This document shows positions 11,690 through 23,945 of a stretch of 64,000 nucleotides of DNA, in pieces. Source of the stretch: Ypsolopha sequella (taxonomy: Eukaryota; Arthropoda; Insecta; Lepidoptera; Ypsolophidae); the NCBI GenBank assembly GCA_934047225.1, contig OW203987.1, forward strand, positions 9,451,501 to 9,515,500, given 5' to 3'. The notes under the pieces were generated by a model that saw only the letters and a program-made list of their open reading frames with translations, made no database searches and was not told the DNA's origin. A program made the position numbers and the translations under genes. Position 1 is the first letter of the stretch. Every line of letters begins with the position of its first letter.

Positions 11690-12450
11690 TCTATACTAGG
11701 ACGTTCATTAATTCAGCTATCAATGATGTCATAAGTTGGAAACATTAATTGAGGAAATAGCGTAAACACTAGTCACTTTAAATAATTGTAATTGTACATG
11801 ACATTTTCCTTCATTAATATATGTTTTAATAATGTCACAGTATGTCAATTCGATAACACAAACATAAGAGAACGGAATAGCTGATTCCATAACAAAATTT
11901 GCCGACATGTAATGTACCGGTATTTTGCAAATGCCACGCATTCTTATTCGTACATAAATATTCCATTTGAATGTAGACGGATTGTGACGTTTTTCATTTA
12001 AATGCAAATCCAGAAACTTTACAACACTGACGTTTTTCTGCTACATTGCCTCCAAATACAAGCTTATGTCTTGCACTTCGGTGTATAACTAACGGGTGAA
12101 AATTTTATAGAATAGAACACAAACTGAAACTGCATTCTACATAACAACTTTCCCAAAGAAATGTGTAGGTAACCATAAGTATTTGCTTACAAATCAGTTT
12201 TGTACTTTGTATTTTCATTTTTTATACTCTATTCCAAATAACATTATAAAGTAAGTAAAATGGAAGCTACTCAATAAGCTCATTTTCATCAAATCTCAAA
12301 ATTTCTTTCTAATCTTATCTAGCATGTTCTAAATGCACTGTTAATTTGTGAGAACATTTAGATTTTTTTATTGATATGTTTCTTTTTTAAACTTTAAAAT
12401 TTTCAGTAATATATAGTTTCAATTTTCGCTAAAACTCTATCCACATCCTC
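11690..12450. other. No gene recognised
   Basis: A+T-rich intergenic or intronic sequence without a supported feature. Confidence 0.4.
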
Positions 12451-12669
12451 TATTATGCATCTTTGGTTGCTAATTGGACTGTGTGCCTATCATCAAAAAC
12501 AGAGATAAATACTGAACTTTTTAAATTGCCTTTAGTGGGTATTGAACTATTTACGAACTGTGTCGTCACTTCCAGTGCGAACATATCCTTAGACAATCCG
12601 AATTCTATAGTATATCTATGTTTTTGATGATAGGCACCCAGTCCAGTTGGCAATTAAAGATACATAATA
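12451..12669. mobile_element. MITE with ~60-bp TIRs, 219 bp
   Basis: The left arm TATTATGCATCTTTGGTTGC and the right-arm reverse complement TATTATGTATCTTTAATTGC begin an imperfect inverted repeat of about 60 bases that includes 'gcctatcatcaaaaaca' on both sides. It is non-coding; no convincing target duplication. Confidence 0.8.
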
Positions 12670-12744
12670 GGCCCGCTGTATAGTGCCTGATGGAAGTAAC
12701 GAAGTATTTCACACATACTATAGCAGAGTCGCTACTTCACAGGC

Positions 12745-12990
12745 ATACTTGAATTTTCCTTTTTTTGTCGCCTCTACAATCAACTTCAAGAAATCGGAGT
12801 GGGCTTAGAGTTTCCCCTCGCGTGACCGCTTCTCCAATTGCTGCAGATGCTTCTAATAGAAATTTATGTTGATCTGTTAGCCGATATGAATGCAACAACC
12901 ATCGGAACGAATCAACGAAACCAACCGTTGCATCACTTCCGCACTCACCAGCAATGGATACCAGATTGGCCGAATTAGAACAAGATTCGA
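12745..12990 (-). pseudogene. Unidentified protein-like segment
   Basis: Read on the minus strand, this encodes a compositionally protein-like stretch (ECGSDATVGFVDSFRWLL, then HKFLLEASAAIGEAVTRGE and RFLEVDCRGDKKRKIQ). I do not recognise the family. It ends at CAA|GTATGC, a passable splice donor, but I found no good acceptor upstream, so it is as likely a decayed coding fragment as an exon. If it were an exon it would lie on the same strand as the candidate host exons at 38 and 52 kb. Confidence 0.3.
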
Positions 12991-13801
12991 ATCGGATTTT
13001 GCACGAAAACGAATAAGTTCTCATACACGAAGTTTTCATGCAATTATAACAAAAAACTGTGATGATAGAACACATTGCATAAAAGTGTGAAATAACAGTT
13101 AATCTTGGTTATGGACTATAATTCGGAGCAATAATAAAAACGCATGTTTTCATGTCCGCGGCTATAAAAGTTTTCTTCAACTTGGGACTGGGTCAGTATG
13201 GAAACGAAAGTTCTAAATGTACCAAGAATCGTAACTTTGTGCTTTTGAAACATGCTTTGTCTAGTGGTCTTCATTTCGTAGTTAAATGACATGACTTATA
13301 CAATTCTCATTACATCGTCACCTTCGTTATTTCTGGCAGACAGATACCATGTAAACGGCCAATACAGTAGCAGTGTTTTTCAATACAGTTGACGGGAAAA
13401 GCTTTATTTAAATAAATACCAATTCCTTACTAATAAAGCTCGTCTAAATAGGTTGTCCTTTGGAAACACAGATAACATATTACAATATTAGAATTTATTT
13501 TATTTATTTATTTAATATTAGATCCAGATATCTGTCAGACAGGGTGAAAACTTTACAATACTTACTTTCATTCATTACCGTCATAAATAGATTCTTGTGC
13601 AAATACAAATAAGAATTCGATCATTACCACCACATCTTGCTTATGATTTCTGTCGATACCAATGCGAAATAGTAATCAAATTAAGCTGACAGGGTTCTAA
13701 GCAAAGTATACAACTATACAAGTATACAACCATAGCTAAGCTAATTCACCTAATAGATTACAGATACATAGTATTGAATCACCACATTCAATTTCCGTTA
13801 A

Positions 13802-14148
13802 GGCGCCATATGCTGCAAAAGTGCTGTCACTTAAGAAAAAAAAAATTTACTTACTAGAATATTTATTGAAAATTTGCTGAGGTAAATGTGTAGACATAGC
13901 AATGAACTATTTTTAAATAGTATAGTTTTTATATATAACGTCTTTTATGAGCTAAAATTTTAAATTTGGCAAAAACGGCCGCTTTTGGCATAACTTGAAA
14001 TTTTAGCTCATCAAAGACGTTTTCTATAAAAACTATTCTATTTAAATATAGTTCATTGCTTTATCTACGTATTTACTTGAGCAGATTTTCAATCATTATT
14101 CTAGTAATTAAATAGTGATTTGTTTCTAAAGTGGCAGCATATAGCGCC
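13802..14148. mobile_element. Fold-back MITE with TTAA target duplication, 347 bp
   Basis: TTAA occurs at 13798-13801 and 14149-14152. The element starts GGCGCCATATGCTGC and ends GCAGCATATAGCGCC; complementarity runs nearly to the centre (palindromic GGCAAAAACGGCCGCTTTTGGC), so the whole element folds as one hairpin. TTAA duplications are characteristic of piggyBac-type transposases, though the ends lack the usual CCYT start. Confidence 0.85.
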
Positions 14149-14417
14149 TTAAGGATTTGTGTAAACACGAAACTTGACAGACTCCTACGCAGGTTCGTTC
14201 AATACGTTGATGATGTGATCAATGACGTTTTTATGGTACATTATTAATACGTGAAGGTCATTCAGGTACTAAATCAATATAGCTTTTGCTGATTCTAATA
14301 AGCTATATTTATATTTAATATGTATTCTATGTTTAATAAATTACGATTAATTTTATATTTTAGTTGTACAACAAAGATGATTAACTTATTAATAAATTCT
14401 ACTTAATGTAACAATGA

Positions 14418-14578
14418 AGCCGATTCTGAAGGCTTTAATTTTAGTATTAGTGTTGTCAAAACTAAATTTTCTTCATTGCAAAATGGTCCTTAAGTGTTAT
14501 AAACAGAAGCTAAATTACTTTGGCAGCTTTTTAGTTTTGACAGCACCAAAACTAAAATTAAAGCCTTCAGAATCGGCT
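14418..14578. mobile_element. 161-bp MITE, copy 1
   Basis: Inverted ends AGCCGATTCTGAAGGCTTTA / TAAAGCCTTCAGAATCGGCT. A second copy of equal length is at 44083-44243, and an internal piece resembles 26850-26960. Non-coding. Confidence 0.85.
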
Positions 14579-15230
14579 ACAATATACGTATAACTTCTAT
14601 TGATAAGAAATCTATTAATTAGGTTATATGTGTGGTTTTTGTAGAGATGAAGATCGTGCGCGGGCGCAAAGGGGGATGAGGGTTAAGGGGGTTATATAAT
14701 AGTATATAATTGTATGTGGACATTTAGTAATCTTGCAATAATATTTCAGGATTTAAAATTTGGAGCGCCAGAATAGGGATCAACATTTGATTAATACAAC
14801 CAAAGTGATTTTGCTTTAAGATCATTTTTATAAAAGCTCATGCCTCCCCCCCCCCCCCCCCCCTCCACCAAATCTCAAGGAGGGCACGCCTCTGGTGTTG
14901 GCGGTAGTCAAACAACGATAACGATTCCAGCTCATCTATGAACTTTATGCGTAACAAAGTCGAATAGAATGTAATATGTTCATTCTGCAGTAACTTATCT
15001 CAAGATAAAAATACCTTCGGTAATCTCTGTTTACTAGTCAACAAAGCGAAACCTTGTGCACACACCAGCGAAATTATAAACAGCTGATACAACTGCACTA
15101 TGAAGAACACAACACACATCCACTGCTAACTTACACATACACACACGACACTGCACTCGCGTTACTTTTACTCAAAAAAGCAAAGGGTGCTTTGAAACAG
15201 CTAATTTAAAAAGAAATTTTCGAACACTGG
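14579..15230. other. No gene; homopolymer C18
   Basis: Includes an 18-base poly-C run at 14846-14863. No supported gene. Confidence 0.5.
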
Positions 15231-15375
15231 GTTCGAAATTCAAAATCCGCGTTTGGAACAATGTGTGCCGAGTCGGAAGCGGCGACGCACACTGCCACGG
15301 CCGCGCCACTTGGCTGACAGCTCTACCATCGAGTCAGAGAAAAGTAGGGGCGTCGCGACGACTAGTGCATTCAAT
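15231..15375 (-). promoter_or_regulatory. G+C-rich island, possible minus-strand promoter or 5' exon
   Basis: About 140 bases are markedly richer in G+C and CpG than the surroundings ('agtcggaagcggcgacgcacactgccacggccgcgcc'). On the minus strand the following ~150 bases include a good splice donor (ATGT|GTAAGT, near 15135). This is the shape of an arthropod 5' untranslated exon, but no coding sequence or conserved core promoter is certain. Confidence 0.22.
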
Positions 15376-15597
15376 CTAATTTTCCGCTTATTAGACTTGA
15401 ATTGAGCATTAGCATAATCTGCATACTGTGTTCAGAAAAACTATCATACATACACTGTCATTCGTGACAGTTAATTGGTCCATGAATTGAAGAGATCTAA
15501 CTTAACTTTCTGTTCATCTTATGCTCGCTTATTTACTTTATAAGTAGTTTACCTTTACATAATAGTAGATTAGTAGCTACAGGCTTGTATAAATCTA

Positions 15598-15980
15598 ATA
15601 GTAGTTTATGCTACTAGGGCGAAAAGGAATAAATTACGAGGACGAGCGTAGCGAGTGTTTTAAACGTAACCGAGTAATTTATTGCTCTTACGCCCGTGTA
15701 TCATACTACGTTTTTCAATGCATAGTGTGAGGTAATAAAACAAATATAATCTTGTGAACTTCAAATTATGATTGGCTCAAAAGGACTGTATCCAGAGCCG
15801 TTAAACGGTGGAAATTAAAAAGTATACCATTTATGGTACACAGGGAAAGCTGCAGGTTAGCCAACCCTTGTAAGCAAATTTAAAAAAATTATAATAATAA
15901 AGCCCTAGGGCAAAATAATCGACTTTCTGTTCGGTTTTGATGCATAAAAAGTGGGCCTTTACAAGCACTTGCATTGAAAA
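15598..15980 (+). repeat. ~390-bp repeat with palindromic head, copy A
   Basis: Starts 'atagtagtttatgctac', contains an imperfect palindrome centred on 'gagcgtagcgag' between 'ggaataaattacgagg' and 'aaccgagtaatttattgc', then a conserved tail with 'gccctagggcaaaataatcgac' ending 'gcattgaaaa'. No coding capacity. The class is not clear to me: neither TIRs for the full unit nor an A-tail is seen. Confidence 0.9.
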
Positions 15981-16023
15981 TTATCTTATGTAGGTAATCA
16001 TCATCACATTTTTTGCGAAGAAC

Positions 16024-16338
16024 TTAAGGGGAAACGGTATCCTCTACGACACGCACAATTTAAGATGTTTCTTCTTATTTATAGATATTAAAGAAATGTG
16101 ATTTATGGCATTTCGCGAAAATAATTTAATGTCAGTTAGGCTATTCCAGCAAAATGTTATTATTTTATGCATTACGTTGTAAATGTATAAATGTACACAT
16201 ACTTAAAACACGCTTTTAACTTTTTAACTGACACTAAGCTATGTTCGCAAAATGTCATAAATCACATTTATTTAATATCTGCAATTCATAAATAAGAAGA
16301 ACCATCTTAAGTTGTGCGTTTCGAATCGTTCCCCCTAA
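16024..16338. mobile_element. MITE with ~100-bp imperfect TIRs
   Basis: The left arm 'ttaaggggaaacgg ... acgcacaatttaagatg' pairs with the right arm whose reverse complement reads 'tttagggggaacga ... acgcacaacttaagatg'; pairing continues through 'ttcttcttattta' and 'aatgtgatttatg'. TTAA at the left edge faces TAAA at the right, possibly a mutated TTAA duplication. Confidence 0.75.
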
Positions 16339-16405
16339 AGCAGAAATTGCGTTTACCAAATAATGAAAAGAAATGAGAAAGTAAACATATCTTTGTATAT
16401 ATATA

Positions 16406-16859
16406 CAGGGTGCTTGGTAATTCGACCTATTCCTTGAAAGAGGTTATACTAGAGATCATTTCCAACGAATTAAGTCCTATCAACTAGGTGTCGAAAATGA
16501 ATGGTCTCCGAGTTACGAAGGTTTTTATGTTATTTTTCAAACTTTCAGACTAATAACCAAAAATAAATAATTTAAAAATAACTATTCCTCTCTCAGCACT
16601 TATTTATTATATTTCTGATCAATGATAGATGAGTGATCATTTATAAAAAAAAAATACGTGCCCTGAATTCCCATAATCTCAGAATTAAAAGGTCTTAAGT
16701 GGAAAGAAAACCTTTTTTATTTTGTAATTTTTAAATATCCACGTGTTTTACTTGAAAAAAAATTATCATTTTCGACCCCTAGTTCACAGGCATTATTTGT
16801 TGGAAATGATCCCTAGTATAACCCCTTTAAAGGAATAGGTCGAATTACCAAACACCCTG
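16406..16859. mobile_element. MITE with TA duplication and ~90-bp TIRs, 454 bp
   Basis: TA at 16404-16405 and 16860-16861 flanks CAGGGTGCTTGGTAATTCGA and its inverted partner. Pairing extends about 90 bases ('gacctattcctt', 'gttatactag', 'gatcatttccaac'). TA duplication with CAGGGTG ends suggests mobilisation by a Tc1/mariner-type transposase (inference). Confidence 0.85.
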
Positions 16860-17206
16860 TATATCTTGAACATAATGAATTAGTGTAAGCGCCAAAAAAG
16901 AAAACTCCTATTATGTACACGCTGTCAAGAAATTATTACGAAAATGCCTTATACCATGGGACTTCTTTCCTAGCGATACGTCTACATGAGTATTGCTTTG
17001 CTGCGTGCTACGCGGCTACGACGTAGCACACACACCCCGCAAGAGTAAATTATGTACCCAATGTAGTCAATGTATAATGCCCAGCTTACACAAGTACAGT
17101 AATTGGTAGAGTACCAGGGTTACAAAATGGCACTAAAGATAGTTGCTGGGAGAGTAGAGGGCATAACGCATGTGGTACAATAATACTACGCTGCGTAATC
17201 TACTTC

Positions 17207-17229
17207 TTTTTTTTTTTTTTTTTTTTTTT
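17207..17229. repeat. Poly-T run
   Basis: Twenty-three consecutive T, probably the A-tail of a minus-strand retroposed sequence that continues to the right. Confidence 0.7.
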
Positions 17230-17239
17230 CTTTTTCGTA

Positions 17240-17475
17240 ATCTGCAATCGGTCCTGTAGACTATAATCAGATGGGGTCTGCGAGTTTCTTATTTAAGCAT
17301 GCTGATTCACAAATCAGGCATCTCTTCTTCAATTACTGATGATATGTGCCCTTTTCAGCCGTCTGATATCATCTGATGTCTCCACCAGTGCAGCAGCTAA
17401 CGGGTTAGAATGCCACATCAGTCTCTTTCTACAGTCTATCCCACGATTCTCTAGTTCTTCGACTACTGTGGGAGC
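17240..17475 (-). pseudogene. Protein-like remnant beside poly-T, minus strand
   Basis: A minus-strand reading gives a short protein-like run (APTVVEELENRGIDCRKRL, then MWHSNPLAAALVETSDDIRR) ending at a stop, with the poly-T (A-tail on the minus strand) just downstream. The position suggests the 3' end of a retroposed transcript or LINE. I do not recognise the protein. Confidence 0.3.
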
Positions 17476-18149
17476 TTTTAAGTTCTAACAAGCCAAAATG
17501 TAAACCCTGCTTTAAGGCTGGAGTTTAAGACGCTGAACAGCCAAAAAATAGTGCTAAGGAATTTTTAACTATTATTATTCACGATTTCAGGGTTCATTCC
17601 ATAGTAAAAGTTGTTCGTACTCGTATATAGACGAGTACTATATCTAAGTTTCGGATTTTAGGCGACCTAAAAATGGAACCAGTGTATGAACCGTACATGG
17701 ATTTGTAACAAATTAATTTAGACTCCATATTGTCCACTTGTATCGACAACCCTACAATAAGTACATGCATGAGTTAGTGAAGAGAATAGTCGCCGCCAGC
17801 AGCATCAGCCGCGGTGTGCACACTCCCTGCGTGGGGGCTCCAGTTCATACCAAAGTGAGCTTTATTACAATGTTGTAAAGGGCACTGATACGTATATCAT
17901 AGCCACCAGCATATCTATTCAAGCTACTATCAGACACCGACTATGTGATCTCACCCACCGAATCAAAGCTATTTACATACTACTTGAAGTGGAAATAATA
18001 GTATTTTTTCCAAGGTATTTTTTCTACAAATTTCATGATAATTGTTATTTTGTGCCCGATTAGTATAGAAAGGGAAAAAATTGCTTAAGTACATGCAAAA
18101 CATACAATCATGGAAAAATAGAATAGAACCTGCTCTAAAATTCTAAATT

Positions 18150-18500
18150 CGTAGCGGAGGCGATGAGTCCTGCACTGATGCTCCGCAATCGTGAATATTG
18201 TGCACTTCCCCCCGGTCAGTCAACTCAGCCAGGAGAGCTCCTTAAAGTAGAGCCGAACAGCTTCAGCATCTCACACATAAACTGGTCCAGTGAAGGGAAG
18301 TTGGAGCTCGTCATGATCCCTGCTTTTCGTTTCATGTCTTCGGTTGCAGAGTAGTGGAGTAGCACGTGTTCCACTGTCTCGTCCTCTAGAAGGCACCCTC
18401 TGCATAGTGCATAGAGGGCTGTCGGTGCCACCTGTGGTCTTAACAGCCCATACCGTCATATCCTGAATCTGTCACCAGCCAACGTGGACCGTGGAGCGTA
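18150..18500 (-). pseudogene. LINE C-terminal zinc-knuckle/RNase H-end remnant
   Basis: On the minus strand, frames around 18225-18431 encode LYALCRGCLLEDETVEHVLL, the C-x2-C...E-T-x2-H-x-L pattern found at the C-terminal end of Jockey/R1-like non-LTR polyproteins. Upstream the text continues in another frame, showing at least one frameshift. It is decayed and truncated. Confidence 0.7.
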
Positions 18501-18880
18501 TTCTATCCAGGATTTACGTTAAGCAGTCTACAGTTGCTGATCGATGTTCTTATAACATCATCGTCTGGCAACGAATTAATTTATACAAACTTAGATTCGA
18601 TAACAGTCAGAATTCATTAAAAAATAATTTATTAAAATTTTCATTTTAATAAATTTAAAACGAAACTTTCACTTCTTGATACGCAACGCAATATCCGAAA
18701 GAAGTTATTTTCGTTTCGATTAATATAATTGTCTTGTCAACAATACATTGAATGTTTTGATTATTTTTTCTGATCAAGCAATGTTCGGAACTTTGAAAGG
18801 TTTTGTTAATAAGGTTTTGTTAAATAACTATTGAGTGAACGGAAAAAAATCGACACTTTAAGAACTTGCATATCTACTTC
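18500..18880. other. No gene recognised
   Basis: A+T-rich sequence without repeats I can name. Confidence 0.4.
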
Positions 18881-19240
18881 AGTAAATAATGTATTATTTT
18901 CAAAAAATAGTATATTATTTTTGGAATCTTTTTCTAGGCATCTGTTAAAACAGAAACGCGATTGGAGAAATTCGGCTCGATAGAAATATTTATTGAAATG
19001 AGGTCTTTTTCGACACCAATTCTCCTGGTTAGACAATTTAGAATGACATATGGACTGCAATTATATTAGATGGGTTTTAACGGTATCTAGGACCTGGTTA
19101 AACGAAATTTTGATAGCAACTTTAGTACATTTTATATTAATATAAAACCAACTTTTTGCTACTTTTCCACGAATCCGTCCCTCTCGCACTGATGGTTTTT
19201 TCGCATATGGAGTAACAGGGACGCTAAAACTTTTACATAT
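18880..19240 (-). repeat. Old dispersed repeat, copy at 19 kb
   Basis: It contains 'tcgatagaaatatttattgaaatgaggtc' and 'ccgtccctctcgcactgatggttttttcgcatatggagtaaca'. The same ordered blocks occur at 58400-58690 (same orientation) and in reverse at 35300-35620 and 47180-47460. Open frames here belong to the repeat and are not genes. Confidence 0.6.
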
Positions 19241-19264
19241 AACATAAGTGTTCTGTTTCAATTA

Positions 19265-19320
19265 ATAATAAAAAGCCGGGTTTTGCACAATCCGCCTGCG
19301 ATACAGCTCTTAAATGTTAA
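19265..19320 (+). repeat. Short repeat end ('gccgggttttgcacaatcc')
   Basis: Resembles 28530-28580 and both ends of 63038-63297 (consensus 'ttttcacaatccggctgcgaaaccgctcttaa'). Probably the terminus of a decayed TIR element. Confidence 0.5.
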
Positions 19321-20709
19321 ACGTAATTTATAGGTATATTAAAACATATTACATACATATTCATATATTTATTCAAATTACTTGTACAAGAAATATTATA
19401 GGCATTGACGTATAGGTATTCAATTTAATTAAAACAAAGTATAGAACCGCGTTGTAATAACAAGGAAATCGACAAGAATAATACAATAACCAAATAATGA
19501 ATTGTTTCATCACATTGCACATAGTTTTTGTTACAGACAGTTTATTACTAGCTTCACCAAAATTATGTTTTAATAAATAACTAAACATTTTCATCAAATA
19601 CCGGAACGTTCTCGGAATAAAGGAATTAGACGCGGGAAATGTCAAACCATTGTACGTATACAGGGATTGGATTTTACAGAATGTAGTTTATGAAAACAAT
19701 ACAACAACCGTATATGTAGGCCTTATGAACGGCGTTTATTGAAAAAATTATATGGGCAAGTGCGAGTCGGACTCGAATACGGAACCCTAAAAATATACTG
19801 GTAAATAACAACAATATAAAGGCGCCATAGCAAAATTAAAGTGACATAAACAACTAAAATGGTAGCACCTGACAAACAATTAGTTCATTAATTATGGTAA
19901 TTAAGGGGAACGAAAATACAAACAGAAATAAAATGTCAGCTTTCGGATGATTTTGTTGCAATAATCAGGTTACGTATAGCCATAAAAAAAATACATGTTT
20001 TTGGTTGAACTTTAAGGTATTCATTTTCCACAAACCACGTTAATCGATTCATATGTGTACTGTCAATGAATTTTTTTGTAACCCTCTATTGCACACTTCT
20101 TATCGATTTTGTTTCAGGTATCGCTTTCGCGATTTTGTTGGTTTTTTTTTAATAAAATTAGTGTGAATGATATCTATTCATTTTCCAAATACCACGTTAT
20201 TCGGGTCAAAAAAAGCACTCCTTTTTCCAAAAATACGTAAATCCACCGATGCAGTCAGCGGCAGCAAGATATTGTCAGTCTACGCCTAGCGTTGGCGCCC
20301 GTAAGACGTGGAACCTGTGCCCTTTTTTGCAAGCTATAAATATCTCCCAAAACTACTTCAAAACACAATGAAATTAATTTTATAAAGTAATATTTCGAGG
20401 AGCATCATATTCCTGCCGTTAAAAACTCAGCAAAATATGCGTATGAGTGATTTAGCTACATCGTGCCATAGTCATAACAACAAAACTGAATGAATTTGGA
20501 ATGAATTCATACTTTTATGCGGGAAAATAATATATGTTACTCTAAAAGAATAATTTTGTGATCGTTATTGAAACCCAAATTAATTTACTTATACTTACTG
20601 AGATCTGTAACAAAGGTCAATGACCTTTTCGTGAAATTACCCTCTAGTATTGGCTCACCATTTCAGGTCCAATAAGTGAAGTTTTTTGCAAATTATATAG
20701 GTACACTTA
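19321..20709. other. No gene; one SINE-like scrap
   Basis: 19751-19795 ('gggcaagtgcgagtcggactcg ... cggaaccctaaaaata') is a minus-strand end of the repeat seen in full at 11369-11689. Otherwise nothing is supported. Confidence 0.5.
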
Positions 20710-22480
20710 CTTGGGATAAATCGCCAAGCATTTAAAATATAGAAATTTATTTTGAAATATTTACAGTGCATGGCAAAATTATTAGATCGTAGATAATCCT
20801 GTCGGTACATGTTCAGGTTCTGTTACGCAAAATGAAAACAATGAAACTCTTTTAGGATTAATTTGTTATCCCTATGTTTGTCTGTCTGTCCGTTTGTCTA
20901 GACAATTTTTTCTGGGTAAAATTAATAAATACCAATATAAACGGCCCTCTTTAGAGCTGTAAAAACATACTTTTGACGTTTTTATTTATATTACGTTTTA
21001 GGTTTTTACGTTTTTCATACAAATTTTCTCACTATGAAAATGTAGGGATGAACACTTGAGATAATATTTTGCATTTAAAAGTCAACACAGAAAGGAATTG
21101 TTGAACAAATAATGTAAAAAATATGAAAACCATGTTGTTCTATTCTAAAGGAATTAATTATCTACTGTTCAATGTGGCGATAGCTTTGTTTATTTTTTCC
21201 TTGAATTATTTTTTACTAAGGTAACAAATAGTTTAATACAAGGTTTTCCTTAAGAGGTCCCTTTACCCCTGTATTTTTCTTAAAATTCATACAATAGGTA
21301 TAAACCGAATGTGAAGTCTACAGCTTATTTTCTTCATATCGTTTTTCATGAGTATATTCTAGTGACATCTAACTACGTCTCTATACAGCCCAAAAAGCAA
21401 AATTTGATAAAACACCATCACAATAGCTGTCAGGATATCGTCAATATTGCCTCGTTTTTACACAAAGTTTAACAAGTTTGTATATTTTTATCTATACTGG
21501 AAATAAAAAAGAGAGAAATACAGGCGTCGTTCATGTTAAGATGACTAAGTTTACACACTTTGCTAAGTATAAACAATTACCGTTTCATGGAAAACTGTTT
21601 TGACCTGAAACCATTTCACAAATTTAATTATCTTATTTTGAATATCTTGTCATCTTGCACTTCTTGATGAGAAATACAATTTCAATAAGTAAAAATACAA
21701 CTTTTAGTTAAGAAAACTTATAGTTAAAAGTCTGCTGTATGCATTAACATATTTTTAATTATATTACAATAGTAATAAAATAATCGGCTTATCCGTCGTC
21801 GTGATACCAGCCGTAAATTTCTTAAATAATCTGATATCACGCTTATGGAAAACCCAATTATTTTGAAGATACCATAATATCATTAAAATATGTTTATGCA
21901 TTTAGCAAACTTTTAACAATAAATTGTCTTAGCCAAAAGTTGTACTTTACCGTTATAATTATTTCTTAATATTTTGTAACAAATTCGGAGAAATAGCCCG
22001 TAAGGAAAACCTTGTATGAAAATATTTGTTATCTTTGTAACAAAGAAAAAAAAATAAACAAAGCTATCGCCACATTGAACAAACAGTAAATTATTAATCC
22101 CTTTAGAATAGAAAGATATGGTTTTATATTTTTTACATTATTTGTTCTACAGTTCCTTTCTGTGCTTTCTTTCAAATGCAAAATATTATGTGAAGTGTTG
22201 ATCTCTATATTTTCATAAGGAGAAAATTTGTATGAAAAAGTTAAACAAAAGGCCATAAAAACGTTATAATATGTATATTTTACAGGGCTGTAAATATTAG
22301 CATTTATTGATTTTACCCAGAAAAAATTGCCTAGACAAACGGACAAACAGACAAACATAGGGACAACAAATTAATCTTAAAAGAGTTTTGTTTTTTCATT
22401 TTGCGTAAAGGGACCTGAACATTTCAAACTATGATACAAATAAATTTCTATATTTTAAACACTCGGCGATTTATCCCAAG
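20710..22480. mobile_element. Long inverted repeat: ~500-bp arms around a ~730-bp core
   Basis: The left arm (20710-21262) starts CTTGGGATAAATCGCC; the right arm (about 21990-22480) ends GGCGATTTATCCCAAG. Shared inverted blocks include 'tatgtttgtctgt', 'gacaattttttctgggtaaaat', 'acagaaaggaa', 'caatgtggcgatagctttgtttatt' and 'caaggttttcctta'. The core has no recognisable gene. It is probably a non-autonomous fold-back transposon; the transcript would form a long hairpin. Confidence 0.85.
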
Positions 22481-23640
22481 GGTAAACAGGTGTCCCAAAA
22501 GTCAACGCTTTCCCTTGGAAGGCTGGTAGGCCAGCTCATGACTGACCAGAATATCAAATTATGACCTCAGCAAAAAGTAGATAGTCTTCGAGTTGATGGT
22601 ACTTTTATAAATTCGAATAGATTTTTGAGAGTCAAAGCTAACCAGTTCTAATTTCTAAGAATAAAATTTTTGTTGCGCAACTCTGAATAGTCATGCTATT
22701 GATAAAGTCAAAAATAAACCTTGAAATGCTGTTACATCAGGAAGAAAAATAAAAACCCAATTTATTAATTAATTTTTTGTAATTAGGTTAGTTCGATACC
22801 ACACCCTGAAAAAAAATGTCCTATGTTAGTTTTGCAAATTGTCTTAAATAACGGCTCATCAAATATTGTTTTTCAAATGATCTGGCAATTTCTGTGTATT
22901 ACTTTTGAAAAAAAAGTTATTGCTATTTTACTACCAAAGGAGCTGCGTATTTTTCTAAAAATAATTATAATTTAGAATGAAAGAGTGGCGGGCAGTAAAA
23001 ATATTTGACGTTCATTAGAAATGCCATTTAACATGCGTTAGAGTGAGATAAATAGTGACGCTATTTAAAATGAGTTGGAATGAGATAGTAACGCAGTTAA
23101 ACGTGGTTGAATGAGAGAGGCATAATTGATATAGGCTACAGTGAGATAGATAGTGACGTGGTGCATTCCTTCTGAGAATATTTGTTAGTTTCCACTTTTT
23201 GTAATAACAACTTTAGTAAAAATTTTTTGTAAAGAAATTTTTGGTCCAATTTATTTTTCCGCAAGTGTAAAACCAGCTCAACGGGCGAAAAATATTTAAA
23301 GAATGGGTAATGGTGACAATTAACCGTCACAATATTATTATGTATCTCTAAAGGAGTGTCTGAAATGTTCCGAGGGTCAACTAATAAATCAAACACTCAA
23401 AAAACCACTTTTAGCCGACCATAATAAATTTACGTCCCGACGTGATGGCAAGTAGGATCAATGGCGTGTGACGATGATCGAAATACACTAATAAATTAGA
23501 TAAAATAAAATACGTATTACTTTTGACCCTGCCTCGTCCACTCTATTCGTATTTTTGCTATGGTGACGCGAGCTTAGAGACCGGGACGAATTTCCCCCCG
23601 CGCGCTATCGTAAAATAGAATAAGCCACGCCCGGAACTGG
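22481..23640. other. No gene; irregular GAGATA-rich stretch
   Basis: Around 23035-23160 the phrases 'gagtgagataaatagtgacg', 'ggaatgagatagtaacg' and 'agtgagatagatagtgacg' recur irregularly, a decayed short tandem pattern. No gene supported. Confidence 0.4.
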
Positions 23641-23644
23641 TTTT

Positions 23645-23945
23645 TGTTTTGGCTATGTCATACTCTTAACTATTAAATAATAATGGTTAATTACCATGAT
23701 TTTTTCTTCATATTTTTCGGTCCTGTTGTTTCGGAGATAAGGACATGACAACGTTAAAAAATGCTAATTATTCGAGTTTTTTTTTGTAGGGGCCCCCTTA
23801 AGTTAATTTTTTTTTTCAATTTTGTTATTTGCCGTGATAGAGGCCATATTTAAATATATTCTGTAAACATTTCAACTGGCCACCTACAACGGTTGAAGCT
23901 GTACAACCCTGTGATAGACGGACAGACAGATAACATATCTCCATA
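23645..23945 (-). repeat. SINE-like 'gggttccgt' repeat variant, minus strand
   Basis: The reverse complement runs parallel to 42530-42790 ('cacagg-gtctacagcttcagccgtt', 'ggggggttcc', 'cttatctccgaaaca', 'tatgaaaaaaatcat'). The CAGACAGACAG stretch at about 23920 is the internal GTCTGTCTG microsatellite. Confidence 0.65.

Noticed and set aside
15226..15245. tRNA B-box-like 'gggttcgaaattc'
   Set aside because: The closing CC is missing and no cloverleaf or A-box fits upstream; no tRNA gene supported.
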